A stretch of DNA of 64,000 nt from Bacteriovoracaceae bacterium UBA6261 (GCA_002440825.1 DJVH01000015.1:62001-126000), one strand, 5' to 3'. Shown: positions 17,643-26,119, counted from the first letter of the stretch. Notes: generated by a model not told the origin, from the sequence alone. Translations and numbers: made by a program.

Positions 17643-18647
17643 ATGTTCCGGGTTTTTTTCCTGTTACTGATGGGGTTGTTAGTCTCCAGCTGTAACAAAC
17701 ATATTTTTGCAAAAGCACCTTCTCCATTAAAAAAAATCACCATCGCCTATACCTTCCAACCTCAAAGCACGCTGATTCATGTCGCTAAGGAAAAAGGATT
17801 TTTTGCAGAAGAAGGATTGGAAGTCGTTCCTTTAATGCATCAATACGGCAAAACGGCCTTGCGGTCTGTCCTGGAGAATGAAGCTGATCTGGCCACAGTG
17901 GCCGAAACTCCGCTTTTGTTCAGCATTTTAAATGATGACAAAATTTTTATTCTTTCAACGATTGTGGCCAGTTCACAAAACAGCGCCATCATCGCCCGAA
18001 AAGATGCAGGCATCAGTAAGGCCCACCACCTGAAAGGCAAAAAAATCGGTGTGACTCCATTGACCACTGGTGATTTTTTTCTGGATTCTTTGCTGATTGC
18101 CAATGGAATGACAAGAAAAGATATCATTCCTGTGCCGGTGCTTCCTGATGATATGGAAGAAGCACTGAAGCTGAAAAAAATTGATGCAGCTTCCACCTGG
18201 AATTATCCTTTGACTCAGATCAAGCATTTGCTAGGGGACAACGGCATTCTTTTTTTCGATGAAGATATTTATACTGAAACGTTTAACCTGGCTTCAAAGC
18301 AGGATTTTGTCACAAAGAATCCGGAAATCATCAAGCAACTGATAAGAGCAGTTGTTAAGGCCCAGGAGTTTGTAAAAAATCATCCTAAAGAAGCACAGGA
18401 AATTATGGCCAGGGTGACCAATAAAACACCTGAGCTGATCAAAGAGGTTTGGAATTCGTTTAGTTTTAACGTCACTCTGGATCAGACGATTCTTATCACA
18501 TTGGAGGATGAAGCGAGATGGGCCATCAAAAATAAATTAACTGATAAGACGAAGGTGCCGGATTTTAAAAAATTTATTTATGCTGATGCTTTGAAGTCAG
18601 TCAGTCCTTCCGCGTATAAGTTAAATAGGGTTGAGAATGAGAATTAA
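17643..18647 (+). CDS. NMT1/SsuA-like substrate-binding lipoprotein
   Basis: 334 residues with lipobox LVSSC (Cys17), so anchored at the membrane. The mature part is a periplasmic binding protein of the NMT1/THI5/SsuA class: ITIAYTFQPQSTLIHVAKEKGFFAEEGLEV at the N-terminus, then LKGKKIGVTPLTTGDFFLDSLL and TWNYPLTQI. Such proteins bind aromatic sulfonates, pyrimidines or nitrate-like ligands. No ABC permease or ATPase is adjacent. Instead the gene overlaps a sensor kinase by 11 bases, so it more likely presents a ligand to that kinase than to a transporter (inference). Good ribosome site AGGAGAG. Confidence 0.8.
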   Translation: MFRVFFLLLMGLLVSSCNKHIFAKAPSPLKKITIAYTFQPQSTLIHVAKEKGFFAEEGLEVVPLMHQYGKTALRSVLENEADLATVAETPLLFSILNDDKIFILSTIVASSQNSAIIARKDAGISKAHHLKGKKIGVTPLTTGDFFLDSLLIANGMTRKDIIPVPVLPDDMEEALKLKKIDAASTWNYPLTQIKHLLGDNGILFFDEDIYTETFNLASKQDFVTKNPEIIKQLIRAVVKAQEFVKNHPKEAQEIMARVTNKTPELIKEVWNSFSFNVTLDQTILITLEDEARWAIKNKLTDKTKVPDFKKFIYADALKSVSPSAYKLNRVENEN

Positions 18648-20103
18648 AAATCAGCTCCACACTATTTCTACGCTAGCGATCATTGTGCTGATTATTTTTA
18701 TTTCTTTTTTTATTCTTTCGGCCAGTCGGTATAAAACTGCAAAGTCGGTTCTCAATATAGCTGATGAAGTTCAGATTAAATTTTTTGTCAGTACGTCTTT
18801 GCGTGACCAGTATCTTCTCTACAGAGAAGACAGACCGAAGGAACAGTGGGTATTAGTTAACCAAAACCTGGACAACCTGCTGGAAAACCTTCAAGCCCTC
18901 AAGGGAGAAGACAAAAATATTAAAGACATTGTAGAAGCAAAGAAAAAAGGCAGTGCTTTGTTTCAACGAATTATTGCAAACACATCTCTGATAAAAAGTT
19001 CTCTTCCCAATAAGCAGGTTTATTCCGAATTAGACAACAGACTGATCAGTCAGATGTATATCAGGCATAACGAATTTTTTAATGGTGTACAGGAAATACG
19101 GTCCGGCACTGAAAAAGAAGTAGAAAAAACTTACCGCAATCTTATTACGGCCATCACTGTTCTTGCCGTCATACTCTCTTTTATTGTGATCTTTAGTTCC
19201 TGGCATTTGAACAGACTCATCAGCCGCAGACTTGAAATTCTTCATGTGGGCGCAGATATTATTTCCCAGGGGAAACTGGAGTACCGGATTAATATTGAAG
19301 GTGAGGATGAATTTTCTGACCTGGCCACCTCTTTTAATTCCATGACCAGCAAACTTCAGATGAATAATGAACAGCTTGAACTTGAACGCGCGCGCTCGGT
19401 TCAAAACGCAAAATTGGCTTCACTTGGAGAAATGTCTGCCAGTATCGCTCATGAAATCAATAACCCCTTAAGTGTGATTCAACTGACCAATTCAAGACTA
19501 TTGGAAAAAATAAAAAAAGAACAACTGGCAACGGACACGATCGTCCATTCACTGGAAAAAAACCAGGGAGCTGTTGACCGGATTAATAAAATTATTAAAG
19601 GACTGACCAACCTTTCAAGAGATGCTGTGAACGAAGATATTCAGGTTTTTTCCGTCGAAAATATGATGGAGCAGGTGTTGTCTTTAGTTGGGCAGAAATT
19701 AAACTATGCCAACGTGGAGCTCAGGGTTTTGATTCCTCCTGGCGATTTGTTCATTGAATCGTCTCTCACTCAAATATCTCAGGTTCTGATTAATTTAATA
19801 AACAATGCTCATGATGCTATTGCGAATTTGCCTGAGAAATGGATACAGGTCGAATTTAAGTTAATGCCAGAGTCAGCGTTAGTTCAATGTTCTGTCACCG
19901 ACTCAGGTAATGGAATCCCACCTGAAATTGCAGAAAAAATAATGCAGCCTTTTTTCACAACCAAGGAAGTGGGGAAAGGAACCGGATTGGGGCTTAGCAT
20001 TTCCAAAGAAATAATAGAAACTCTCGGCGGTAAATTCTATATCGATCATGAATGTCCTCACACTTGCTTTGTTTTTGAACTTCCAAAAATTTTTAACCGA
20101 TAA
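18637..20103 (+). CDS. Membrane sensor histidine kinase
   Basis: 488 residues from the ATG at 18637, preferred over the TTG six bases upstream because AGGG lies at the right distance. TM1 about 8-29 and TM2 about 168-190 bound a helical periplasmic domain, followed by HAMP, a phospho-acceptor helix (SIAHEINNPL, His about 272) and an HATPase domain (NLINNAHDAI; DSGNGIPPEI; FFTTKEVGKGTGLGLSI). The His and ATP motifs are intact. The response regulator is not encoded nearby. Overlap with the binding-lipoprotein gene suggests the two form a receptor-kinase unit. Confidence 0.93.
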   Translation: MRIKNQLHTISTLAIIVLIIFISFFILSASRYKTAKSVLNIADEVQIKFFVSTSLRDQYLLYREDRPKEQWVLVNQNLDNLLENLQALKGEDKNIKDIVEAKKKGSALFQRIIANTSLIKSSLPNKQVYSELDNRLISQMYIRHNEFFNGVQEIRSGTEKEVEKTYRNLITAITVLAVILSFIVIFSSWHLNRLISRRLEILHVGADIISQGKLEYRINIEGEDEFSDLATSFNSMTSKLQMNNEQLELERARSVQNAKLASLGEMSASIAHEINNPLSVIQLTNSRLLEKIKKEQLATDTIVHSLEKNQGAVDRINKIIKGLTNLSRDAVNEDIQVFSVENMMEQVLSLVGQKLNYANVELRVLIPPGDLFIESSLTQISQVLINLINNAHDAIANLPEKWIQVEFKLMPESALVQCSVTDSGNGIPPEIAEKIMQPFFTTKEVGKGTGLGLSISKEIIETLGGKFYIDHECPHTCFVFELPKIFNR

Positions 20104-20115
20104 AAGGAGATTCTC

Positions 20116-20841
20116 ATGCCTGAAGGCCCCTCCATTGTCATTGCCCGCGAAGAAATGATTCCTGCTGTCGGGAAGAAAGTTCTGACTGTGGCCGGCAACA
20201 GCAGAGAGCCCATTTCTTCGTTGAAAGGACAGGAGCTGATTGAAATAGGAACATGGGGAAAACATCTTCTGCTTTTTTTTGAAGAAAGCGTTGTGAAAAT
20301 TCATTTTATGCTCTGGGGATCCTATAGTATCGACACTCCCAAGGAAAACCGGCAGATCAGGATGTCACTTAAGTTTAAAGGCATCACTCTTTTCTTTTAT
20401 GCCTGTTCGGTGAAATTTCTCACTGAGGATGTTAATGAGCTCTACGACTGGTCAAGCGATATCATGAACATTTCATGGGATCCAGAAAAAGCGCTTGAGA
20501 AAATAAAATCCACTCCCAACGAAATGGTCTGCGATGTCCTCATGGATCAGGATATTTTTTCAGGAGTAGGAAACATTATTAAAAATGAAGTGCTGTTCAT
20601 TCATCGCTTTCTTCCGCAGCGAAAAATTAAAACATTTTCCGATAAGGAGTTAAGGGCCCTGATCGAAACAACTCACGCTTACACCTGGCAATTCTATGAA
20701 TGGAAAAAAGTTTTTGTTTTGAAGAAGAACTGGCTCATCATGAGAAAGAAAACATGTCCGGATTGCGGTGGACCTGTCACCAGAGAAGAAACAGGAAAAC
20801 GTTCACGTCTCAGTCACTACTGCAAGCATTGCCAGCATTGA
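20116..20841 (+). CDS. Fpg/Nei-family DNA glycosylase (endonuclease VIII-like)
   Basis: 241 residues. It begins MPEGPS: after Met removal, Pro is the Schiff-base nucleophile and the next Glu the catalytic acid. The C-terminus has the zinc finger CPDCGG ... YCKHCQH. Central H2TH region: DQDIFSGVGNIIKNEVLF. These bifunctional glycosylase/AP-lyases remove oxidised bases. The sequence is more Nei-like than MutM-like, and the protein is slightly short (family about 260-270). Ribosome site AAGGAGA. Follows the histidine kinase by 12 bases but need not share its role. Confidence 0.9.
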   Translation: MPEGPSIVIAREEMIPAVGKKVLTVAGNSREPISSLKGQELIEIGTWGKHLLLFFEESVVKIHFMLWGSYSIDTPKENRQIRMSLKFKGITLFFYACSVKFLTEDVNELYDWSSDIMNISWDPEKALEKIKSTPNEMVCDVLMDQDIFSGVGNIIKNEVLFIHRFLPQRKIKTFSDKELRALIETTHAYTWQFYEWKKVFVLKKNWLIMRKKTCPDCGGPVTREETGKRSRLSHYCKHCQH

Positions 20842-20921
20842 GTCCGACTGTTGCGATCGGGAAAGGCAGAGTTTTGCTCTAAAAAAAATTCATTGGTACG
20901 CCACTCGATTGTGCTTTAAAA

Positions 20922-21824
20922 TTGAAATCTGATTATCAATTTACAGCGAGATTTCCAGTGGCGAAAGCAACAACATCAGATGCAAGTTATGTTTTAAATC
21001 TTTCCTGTCCCGATCGCGTCGGACTCGTGCACGCCGTTTCTGGTTTTTTAGTTGAGAGAGAAGGCAACATCGAAGAAGCCGCTCAATACAATGATCCTGA
21101 CACAGGTTTGTTTTTTATGCGTCTTCAATTTCGCAGCATGAAGATGGGACTAAAAGATTTAAAAAAAGATTTTCAGCTGTTTGGTGAAAAATATTCAATG
21201 AAGTGGAGCCTGCACACAGCTTCTCAACCTATGAAAACAGTCATCATGGTCAGCCGTGAAGGACACTGTTTGAACGATCTTCTGTTCCGCTGGAAAAGCG
21301 GGCTCTTGAATCTCGACATCAGGGCCATTATTTCCAATCATCGCGACTTTTACCAGCTGGCCGCGAGTTACAATATCCCTTTCCATTATATTCCTATGAC
21401 AGAAGCTCTGAAACCTCAGTCTGAGCAAAAACAACTGGAGATAATAGAACAGGAAGGGGCAGAGCTGATTGTCCTGGCCCGCTACATGCAGATTTTATCC
21501 AATACAATGTGTGAAAAACTTCAAGGGCGCGCCATCAATATTCATCATTCTTTTTTACCGAGCTTCAAAGGGGCCAAGCCTTATCACCAGGCCCATGACC
21601 GCGGAGTGAAATTGATCGGGGCGACTGCTCATTACGTCACTGCCGATCTTGATGAAGGACCAATTATCGAGCAGGATGTGAATCGTATCGATCACAGTAA
21701 AACGGCGCTTGAATTAGCGGCCATTGGCAAAGATACCGAAAGTCAGGTGCTGGCGCGGGCGGTGAAATGGCATAGCGAACATCGCATTCTGCAAAATGGA
21801 CACAAGACAGTTATATTCAAATAA
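20922..21824 (+). CDS. purU: Formyltetrahydrofolate deformylase
   Basis: About 300 residues from a TTG at 20922; the start is uncertain. The GTG at 20958 is an alternative, with a weak ribosome site for either. It has an N-terminal ACT domain (LSCPDRVGLVHAVSGFL) and a C-terminal formyl-transferase fold with NHRD, VLARYMQILS, NIHHSFLPSFKGAKPYHQ and TAHYVTADLDEGPIIEQDV, which include the catalytic Asn, His and Asp. PurU releases formate from 10-formyl-THF for purine synthesis and balances one-carbon pools. It converges on an acs relic whose stop codon abuts its own. Confidence 0.93.
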   Translation: MKSDYQFTARFPVAKATTSDASYVLNLSCPDRVGLVHAVSGFLVEREGNIEEAAQYNDPDTGLFFMRLQFRSMKMGLKDLKKDFQLFGEKYSMKWSLHTASQPMKTVIMVSREGHCLNDLLFRWKSGLLNLDIRAIISNHRDFYQLAASYNIPFHYIPMTEALKPQSEQKQLEIIEQEGAELIVLARYMQILSNTMCEKLQGRAINIHHSFLPSFKGAKPYHQAHDRGVKLIGATAHYVTADLDEGPIIEQDVNRIDHSKTALELAAIGKDTESQVLARAVKWHSEHRILQNGHKTVIFK

Positions 21825-21887
21825 CTAGTTCTTCTTACCTTTAATAATTTTCTCAACACATTCCGGATTGAGGAGAGTTGAAGTATC
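21825..21887 (-). pseudogene. Relic of acetyl-CoA synthetase, C-terminal 20 codons only
   Basis: The minus strand between the MFS stop (21902) and the purU stop (21824) encodes DTSTLLNPECVEKII and five more residues, then TAG. This matches the conserved end of acetyl-CoA synthetases (E. coli Acs: GDTSTLADPGVVEKLL). An in-frame TAG two codons upstream, and no more of the gene, show that only the tail remains. It probably marks a deletion that fused the transporter 3' end to the acs 3' end. Confidence 0.65.
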
Positions 21888-21901
21888 GTACTACTCCATA
21901 A

Positions 21902-23563
21902 TTAATCGTGGTGATCCAGGTCCCAATCCTTGGTTTCAGGAAGGGTGAAAAATCCAATGATGGCCGTACCAATGGCAACTACAATTGGATACCAGAGCCC
22001 ATAGTAAATATCTCCTGTAGCGGCCACCATAGCAAACGCCACTGTTGGAAGAAATCCACCAAACCAGCCGTTGCCGATGTGATAGGGAAGAGACATCGAG
22101 GTGTAACGAATTCTTGTAGGGAACATTTCGACCAGATAAGCTGCAATCGGCCCGTAGACCATCGTTACATAAATGACGAGTATCGTGAGAATCAAAATAA
22201 CCATCGGCGTGTTCATGTTATTTGGATCTGCTTTTGTAGGATAGCCCGCTTCTTTTAAATGCGTACCGAGATTGGCTTCAAATTCCTTTTGCTTTGCTTT
22301 GGCTTCATCACCCGCAAGCGCTGAACCATCATAGGAAGGGACAGAACCTAAACCGATAATTTGTATTTGGGCAGGTGATCCTTCAGAAGCCGCTTCATTA
22401 GAGTAGCTGATTCCTTTTTTCGCAAGGGTGGATTTAGCGATATCACATGAAGAAACAAACTTTGCTTTTCCGATAGGGTCAAATTGAAAGTGACATTCTT
22501 TTTGATCGGCCACAACTTTTACCGGATGATTTTTTTGTGCTTCAAAAATAGCAGGATTGGCATATCTGGTCAGAGCTTTGAATAATGGAATGTAGGTCAG
22601 AGCAGCGATGATACAGCCTGTGAGAATAATTTTCTTTCTTCCAATTCGATCTGAGAGAGAACCGAAGATCAGAAAAAAAGGTGTTCCGATAAGCAGCCCT
22701 ACAGCGATCAGCAGGTTGGCCGTTTCGTCTTCAACCATCAACATTTTCGTCATAAAAAAGAGTGCGTAGAATTGGCCTGTGTACCAGACGACAGCTTGAC
22801 CAGCAGTGGCCCCAAAAAGAGCAAAGATGACTATCTTTAAATTTTTCCACTGTCCGAAAGCTTCATTGATGGGGGCTTTCGCGAGCTTTCCTTCTTCTTT
22901 CATTTTTTTGAAGACAGGTGATTCATTCAATTGAGTGCGGATGTAAACCGAAATAGCGAGGAGAACGAGAGACAAGAGAAAAGGAATTCTCCATCCCCAG
23001 ACTTCGAATTCAGTGCCCGTTAATTTTCTGCAAATGAGAATAACAATTAAAGAGAGAAACAACCCGGCCGTTGCAGTGGTTTGAATCCACGCCGTATAAA
23101 GACCTCTTTTTCCCATGGGAGAGTGTTCCGCTACATAAGTGGCGGCTCCACCGTATTCACCACCAAGAGCGAGCCCCTGAAGCAATCTCATGCACACCAG
23201 AATAACTGGAGCAGTCAGACCGATGCTTTGGTAGTTGGGTAGCATTCCGACCACCGCTGTCGAAAGACCCATCAGAATAATCGTCACGAGAAATGTATAT
23301 TTCCTTCCGACCATATCTCCGATGCGGCCAAAGAAAATAGCTCCGAACGGTCTGACAGCGAACCCCGCAGCAAAGGCCATTAAGGCAAAGATAAAAGCTG
23401 TTGTTTCATTTACGCCGGAAAAAAATTGTTTGGAAATGATGGCTGCCAAAGACCCGTAGAGATAAAAATCATACCATTCGAAAACTGTTCCCAGAGAAGA
23501 AGCGAAGATGACACTTTTTTCTTCTTTCGTGATCACATGATGATCTCTGATAGTTTGTTCCAC
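21902..23563 (-). CDS. MHS-family MFS transporter (organic acid/osmolyte type)
   Basis: 553 residues from a GTG start with AGGGGGA upstream. Early signature SSLGTVFEWYDFYLYGSLA and loop RIGDMVGRKYTFL are those of the metabolite:H+ symporter family (ProP, ShiA, KgtP relatives). A periplasmic insert of about 110 residues lies between helices in the second half (from about residue 330), giving a total longer than ProP (500). The protein ends FFTLPETKDWDLDHHD. Substrates of this long subgroup are not established; monocarboxylate uptake would fit the acs remnant just downstream (inference). Confidence 0.88.
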   Translation of the reverse strand: MEQTIRDHHVITKEEKSVIFASSLGTVFEWYDFYLYGSLAAIISKQFFSGVNETTAFIFALMAFAAGFAVRPFGAIFFGRIGDMVGRKYTFLVTIILMGLSTAVVGMLPNYQSIGLTAPVILVCMRLLQGLALGGEYGGAATYVAEHSPMGKRGLYTAWIQTTATAGLFLSLIVILICRKLTGTEFEVWGWRIPFLLSLVLLAISVYIRTQLNESPVFKKMKEEGKLAKAPINEAFGQWKNLKIVIFALFGATAGQAVVWYTGQFYALFFMTKMLMVEDETANLLIAVGLLIGTPFFLIFGSLSDRIGRKKIILTGCIIAALTYIPLFKALTRYANPAIFEAQKNHPVKVVADQKECHFQFDPIGKAKFVSSCDIAKSTLAKKGISYSNEAASEGSPAQIQIIGLGSVPSYDGSALAGDEAKAKQKEFEANLGTHLKEAGYPTKADPNNMNTPMVILILTILVIYVTMVYGPIAAYLVEMFPTRIRYTSMSLPYHIGNGWFGGFLPTVAFAMVAATGDIYYGLWYPIVVAIGTAIIGFFTLPETKDWDLDHHD

Positions 23564-23598
23564 GAGTCCCCCTAATTTGATTGAAAAGACTGATGCAG

Positions 23599-23654
23599 AT
23601 TATATAGTCAAAATCATTGTCTAATAAAACAAGGGTACTTACAACAAATGTAAG
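23599..23654 (-). promoter_or_regulatory. Promoter -10 and upstream dyad for the MHS transporter
   Basis: TATAAT on the minus strand at 23599-23604, about 40 bases before the GTG start. Upstream lies CTTACA-ACAAA-TGTAAG (23638-23654), a 6-5-6 inverted repeat suited to an activator or repressor dimer. No good -35 is seen at 17 bp, which would agree with an activator-dependent promoter. Confidence 0.4.
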
Positions 23655-23717
23655 ACTTATTCATTTAGGCCGGAGTGGCGCAAATCTGTGTGTGTATTTT
23701 AAGGTGAACTTACTAGA

Positions 23718-23912
23718 TTAAATTTTTGTGATTCGATACCAGGACTCTAATAAGAGTTGTTGAAGCAGCATATTTCTTTTTCTCTTATCATTGCCTTCAT
23801 TCATGAGCAGGCGATTAATTTCTTCCTGCATAGGAAGGAGTTCAGGATGTTGTTGAAGAAATTCATCCCGTTTTTGAACAGCTTCTTTAATTTGATTAAA
23901 ATCAATTCCCAT
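23718..23912 (-). CDS. Small helical protein of unknown function
   Basis: 64 residues, no signal peptide, wholly helical and charged, beginning MGIDFNQIKEAVQKRDEF. The layout is vaguely like DUF3135 proteins but too short to be sure. Its ATG overlaps the stop of the secreted-protein gene upstream (TAATG), so it is the second gene of that pair. Confidence 0.6.
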   Translation of the reverse strand: MGIDFNQIKEAVQKRDEFLQQHPELLPMQEEINRLLMNEGNDKRKRNMLLQQLLLESWYRITKI

Positions 23913-24259
23913 TAAAATAATCTCGAGTCTGCAATTTTAGAATCCGGATCGCATACACCGACAGTCTCATCGCTGGTACAGATAAGAGCGTCGCTGACAC
24001 TGACTTGTGAGTTTTTCATTTCTCCTTCAAGACAAATAGTCCATCCCTTCACCGGAGAGAGTGAAGCAAAATTAAGAACAGCAGTGGTCGTTTGTTTTTG
24101 TGATGTCAGCCAGAGTGATTCGCTTGGCCCGCGATCGATAATCCAGGTTTTGTTTTCTTTAATGATTCCCAGACTGGTTGTATCCCAACAGCCGATGAAT
24201 TCACCTGCAAAAATATTTGAAGCAAGGAAAAGACTTAACGAGGCAAATAGTATTTTCAT
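23912..24259 (-). CDS. Small secreted protein of unknown function
   Basis: 115 residues with a clear signal peptide (cut after about residue 18, IFA). The mature protein has four cysteines (CWDTT, ICLEG, ICTSD, VCDPD), probably two disulfides. No family recognised. The leader forms a nine-base-pair hairpin that hides the ribosome site right up to the ATG (24260-24292). It is in the same direction as, and downstream of, the cytochrome/LuxR genes, with a 91-base gap. Confidence 0.65.
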   Translation of the reverse strand: MKILFASLSLFLASNIFAGEFIGCWDTTSLGIIKENKTWIIDRGPSESLWLTSQKQTTTAVLNFASLSPVKGWTICLEGEMKNSQVSVSDALICTSDETVGVCDPDSKIADSRLF

Positions 24260-24292
24260 AAATTCCCACCCGGAAAAACCTGATGGGAATTT
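24260..24292 (-). promoter_or_regulatory. Hairpin covering the ribosome site of the secreted-protein gene
   Basis: On the minus strand AAATTCCCA (24284-24292) pairs with TGGGAATTT (24260-24268), a nine-pair stem with a 15-base loop, and the ATG follows at once. The GGGTGGGAA ribosome site is half in the stem. It could act as a translational switch. Confidence 0.45.
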
Positions 24293-24350
24293 AGCAGTTT
24301 TTTGAAAAAAAAGACTAATTCATATAATTAATACAAAGAATAGAAACTCT

Positions 24351-24860
24351 TTATCTATTGGGAACAAGGAGATCTTCTAGAAAAAAAGCAGAAAGTTCTG
24401 AGCGTCCGTTCACGCCTGCCTTGGCATAAATAGCAATGGATTGTGCCCGCGCTGTTTTCTCTGAAGTATTGCGGGCACTGGCAATCTCTTTAAGACTAAG
24501 TCCTTTGAGTAAAAGAAACGCCACTTCTTTTTCAGAAACAGTCAGCTTCCAATCGCTCAGTTGCTGATCAATGGCCAGACTGAGTCCATCGATAAACTTT
24601 CTGGATTGCTCTTTCCATTTTTCATTCTCAACTTTTAATTGTTCATTTGTTTTAAGCTGTTCTTCCAGATTGTGCTTTAAAGTAAAAGAGTCTCTGATAA
24701 GAAAAAAAATTCCCGCGGCGGCACCCACAGCAATGAGCGCTTCCGCGAGAAGATGCCACCAGGTGGAGCCTTCGTAATAATCGGAAATGAGATCGGTCAA
24801 TGTGAGAACAATGATCGCTAGTAAAATGGCCGAAACGAATTTTCTTTCTTTAGAGTTCAT
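24351..24860 (-). CDS. Membrane-anchored LuxR-type regulator
   Basis: 169 residues. Two membrane helices (about 10-30 and 36-56), a coiled-coil linker (about 65-95) and a C-terminal GerE/LuxR helix-turn-helix at about 105-165 (LTVSEKEVAFLLLKGLSLKEIASARNTS). There is no receiver or ligand domain, so sensing must come through the membrane part or a partner. Its ATG overlaps the cytochrome b561 stop (ATGA), suggesting the cytochrome is that partner or its target (inference). Confidence 0.75.
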   Translation of the reverse strand: MNSKERKFVSAILLAIIVLTLTDLISDYYEGSTWWHLLAEALIAVGAAAGIFFLIRDSFTLKHNLEEQLKTNEQLKVENEKWKEQSRKFIDGLSLAIDQQLSDWKLTVSEKEVAFLLLKGLSLKEIASARNTSEKTARAQSIAIYAKAGVNGRSELSAFFLEDLLVPNR

Positions 24861-25558
24861 TCTTTCTCTATCTTGCCCAATACGTGTGAGCTTCCGAAAA
24901 CGTTAAGTGTTTGTGTCGCAGGATCAAAGTTTTTAAACAAGTGAATGCCGAATCCACCTGCCAACAGAATAAAGAGAATTCCAACGATAAGATGGTTTTG
25001 CTTTATCCCTTCCACTGGTTGTGCTGAATTCTTTTTTCCATGAATCATAGACAGGCCAATCGGATCTTTGTGTCGAATTGTATGATAAACTACTCCGGCC
25101 ACGTGGGCGAGAGCAGAAACTAAAAATAAATTGGCAAAGAGTTCATGAATTTCTTCAAAGTTTTCTTTGTCACCGTGAACCATCAAATATCCTGAAGCGG
25201 AAAGGCCTAAAGCATAGATCATCATCACAATTGCTGCCCAGCTTGAAGCAGGGTTGTGGCCGATAAATATTTTACCTGGTTTTTTTAGCAAGTCCTTCAT
25301 GTATTGAAGCAGATCGGCCGGTCGTAATTCATATGAACTAAAACGAGCATACTTTGTTCCGATAATTCCCCAGACAATGCGAAGTAAAACAACTAAGGCC
25401 AGTGTAAAGCCCAGCATCATGTGATAAGGGTATTGAACTGAATCGTCGTCAAAAGTTTGAGCAATGAAAAAAGCACTGACGAATAAGCCTGCAAAAATCC
25501 AATGAAAAAATCTTACCGGCCAGTCGTAGACCTGGACTTGAACACTTGTTTTATTCAT
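24857..25558 (-). CDS. Cytochrome b561-family membrane protein
   Basis: 233 residues with four to five membrane helices of the prokaryotic di-haem b561 / Ni-Fe hydrogenase cytochrome b type. Conserved His occur in FFHWIFAG, YHMMLGF, EIHELFAN and LAHVAGVVYH. The start is VYDWPVRFFHW, usual for the family. It passes electrons between quinol and a periplasmic partner. Ribosome site GAGGAGG. Operon with the LuxR-type gene; divergent from a PepSY protein, a common companion of such cytochromes. Confidence 0.88.
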   Translation of the reverse strand: MNKTSVQVQVYDWPVRFFHWIFAGLFVSAFFIAQTFDDDSVQYPYHMMLGFTLALVVLLRIVWGIIGTKYARFSSYELRPADLLQYMKDLLKKPGKIFIGHNPASSWAAIVMMIYALGLSASGYLMVHGDKENFEEIHELFANLFLVSALAHVAGVVYHTIRHKDPIGLSMIHGKKNSAQPVEGIKQNHLIVGILFILLAGGFGIHLFKNFDPATQTLNVFGSSHVLGKIEKE

Positions 25559-25569
25559 AAAACCTCCTC

Positions 25570-25595
25570 AGTTTTATAATAGACTAGTTTTATAA
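25570..25595. repeat. Two direct copies of AGTTTTATAA upstream of the cytochrome gene
   Basis: AGTTTTATAA at 25570-25579 and 25586-25595, 16 bp apart, directly before the cytochrome ribosome site. Possible promoter or regulator sites. Confidence 0.35.
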
Positions 25596-25616
25596 CAATA
25601 ATTCATCATCATTCAA

Positions 25617-25653
25617 ATGATCTATATTAAGAAATTTCCATCATTTAGATCAT
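25617..25653. promoter_or_regulatory. Inverted repeat ATGATCTA / TAGATCAT between divergent cytochrome and PepSY genes
   Basis: Eight-base arms at 25617-25624 and 25646-25653, 21 bases apart, midway in a 165-bp divergent gap. Candidate operator for the membrane LuxR-type regulator encoded on one side. Confidence 0.45.
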
Positions 25654-25723
25654 ATGCCCATTGGATTTTCTTTGAGACCATCACACTATAAACTCATGAG
25701 AAATATTTCTATGGAGGTAGAAT

Positions 25724-25981
25724 ATGAAAACGTTACTTGCCCTAGCTCTTGTCTTTTCTTTTGCCGGCTCAGCTCACGCTGCTAAATCTTGTACTGACCA
25801 GCCTAAAGATAAATGGATGACCGAAGCAGATTTCAAGAAAAAAGTCGAAGCTGAAGGTTACAAAATTAACAAGTTCAAAACACCAGGAACTTGTTACGAA
25901 ATTTACGGTACTGATAAAGACGGTAAAAAAGTAGAAATCTACTTCAACCCAGTAGATGGAAGTATCGTTAAAAAATACTAA
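25724..25981 (+). CDS. Small secreted PepSY-domain protein
   Basis: 85 residues with signal peptide (ends AHA, about residue 19). The mature part, WMTEADFKKKVEAEGYKINKFK then YEIYGTDKDGKKVEIYFNPVDGSIVKKY, is the PepSY_2 fold (helix then three strands). Two Cys may pair. PepSY proteins of this size often sit beside b-type cytochromes and may be periplasmic partners. Ribosome site GGAGG; possible -10 TATAAA at 25688. Single gene closed by a strong terminator. Confidence 0.82.
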   Translation: MKTLLALALVFSFAGSAHAAKSCTDQPKDKWMTEADFKKKVEAEGYKINKFKTPGTCYEIYGTDKDGKKVEIYFNPVDGSIVKKY

Positions 25982-25991
25982 GAGCAAACCG

Positions 25992-26020
25992 AAAAGACCG
26001 AGCGCCATGCTCGGTCTTTT
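25992..26020 (+). terminator. Rho-independent terminator after the PepSY gene
   Basis: AAAAGACCGAGC, loop GCCAT, GCTCGGTCTTTT: a 12-base stem ending in the T-run. Confidence 0.85.
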
Positions 26021-26119
26021 GCAATCTCTAGGCAAGAGAGGACCAATAATTGTTATTTTTCCCGGCCGTAATAAGATGAAGAAGTCTTTTCTTTTATCTT
26101 CATTCTAAGGGGAAAAATA

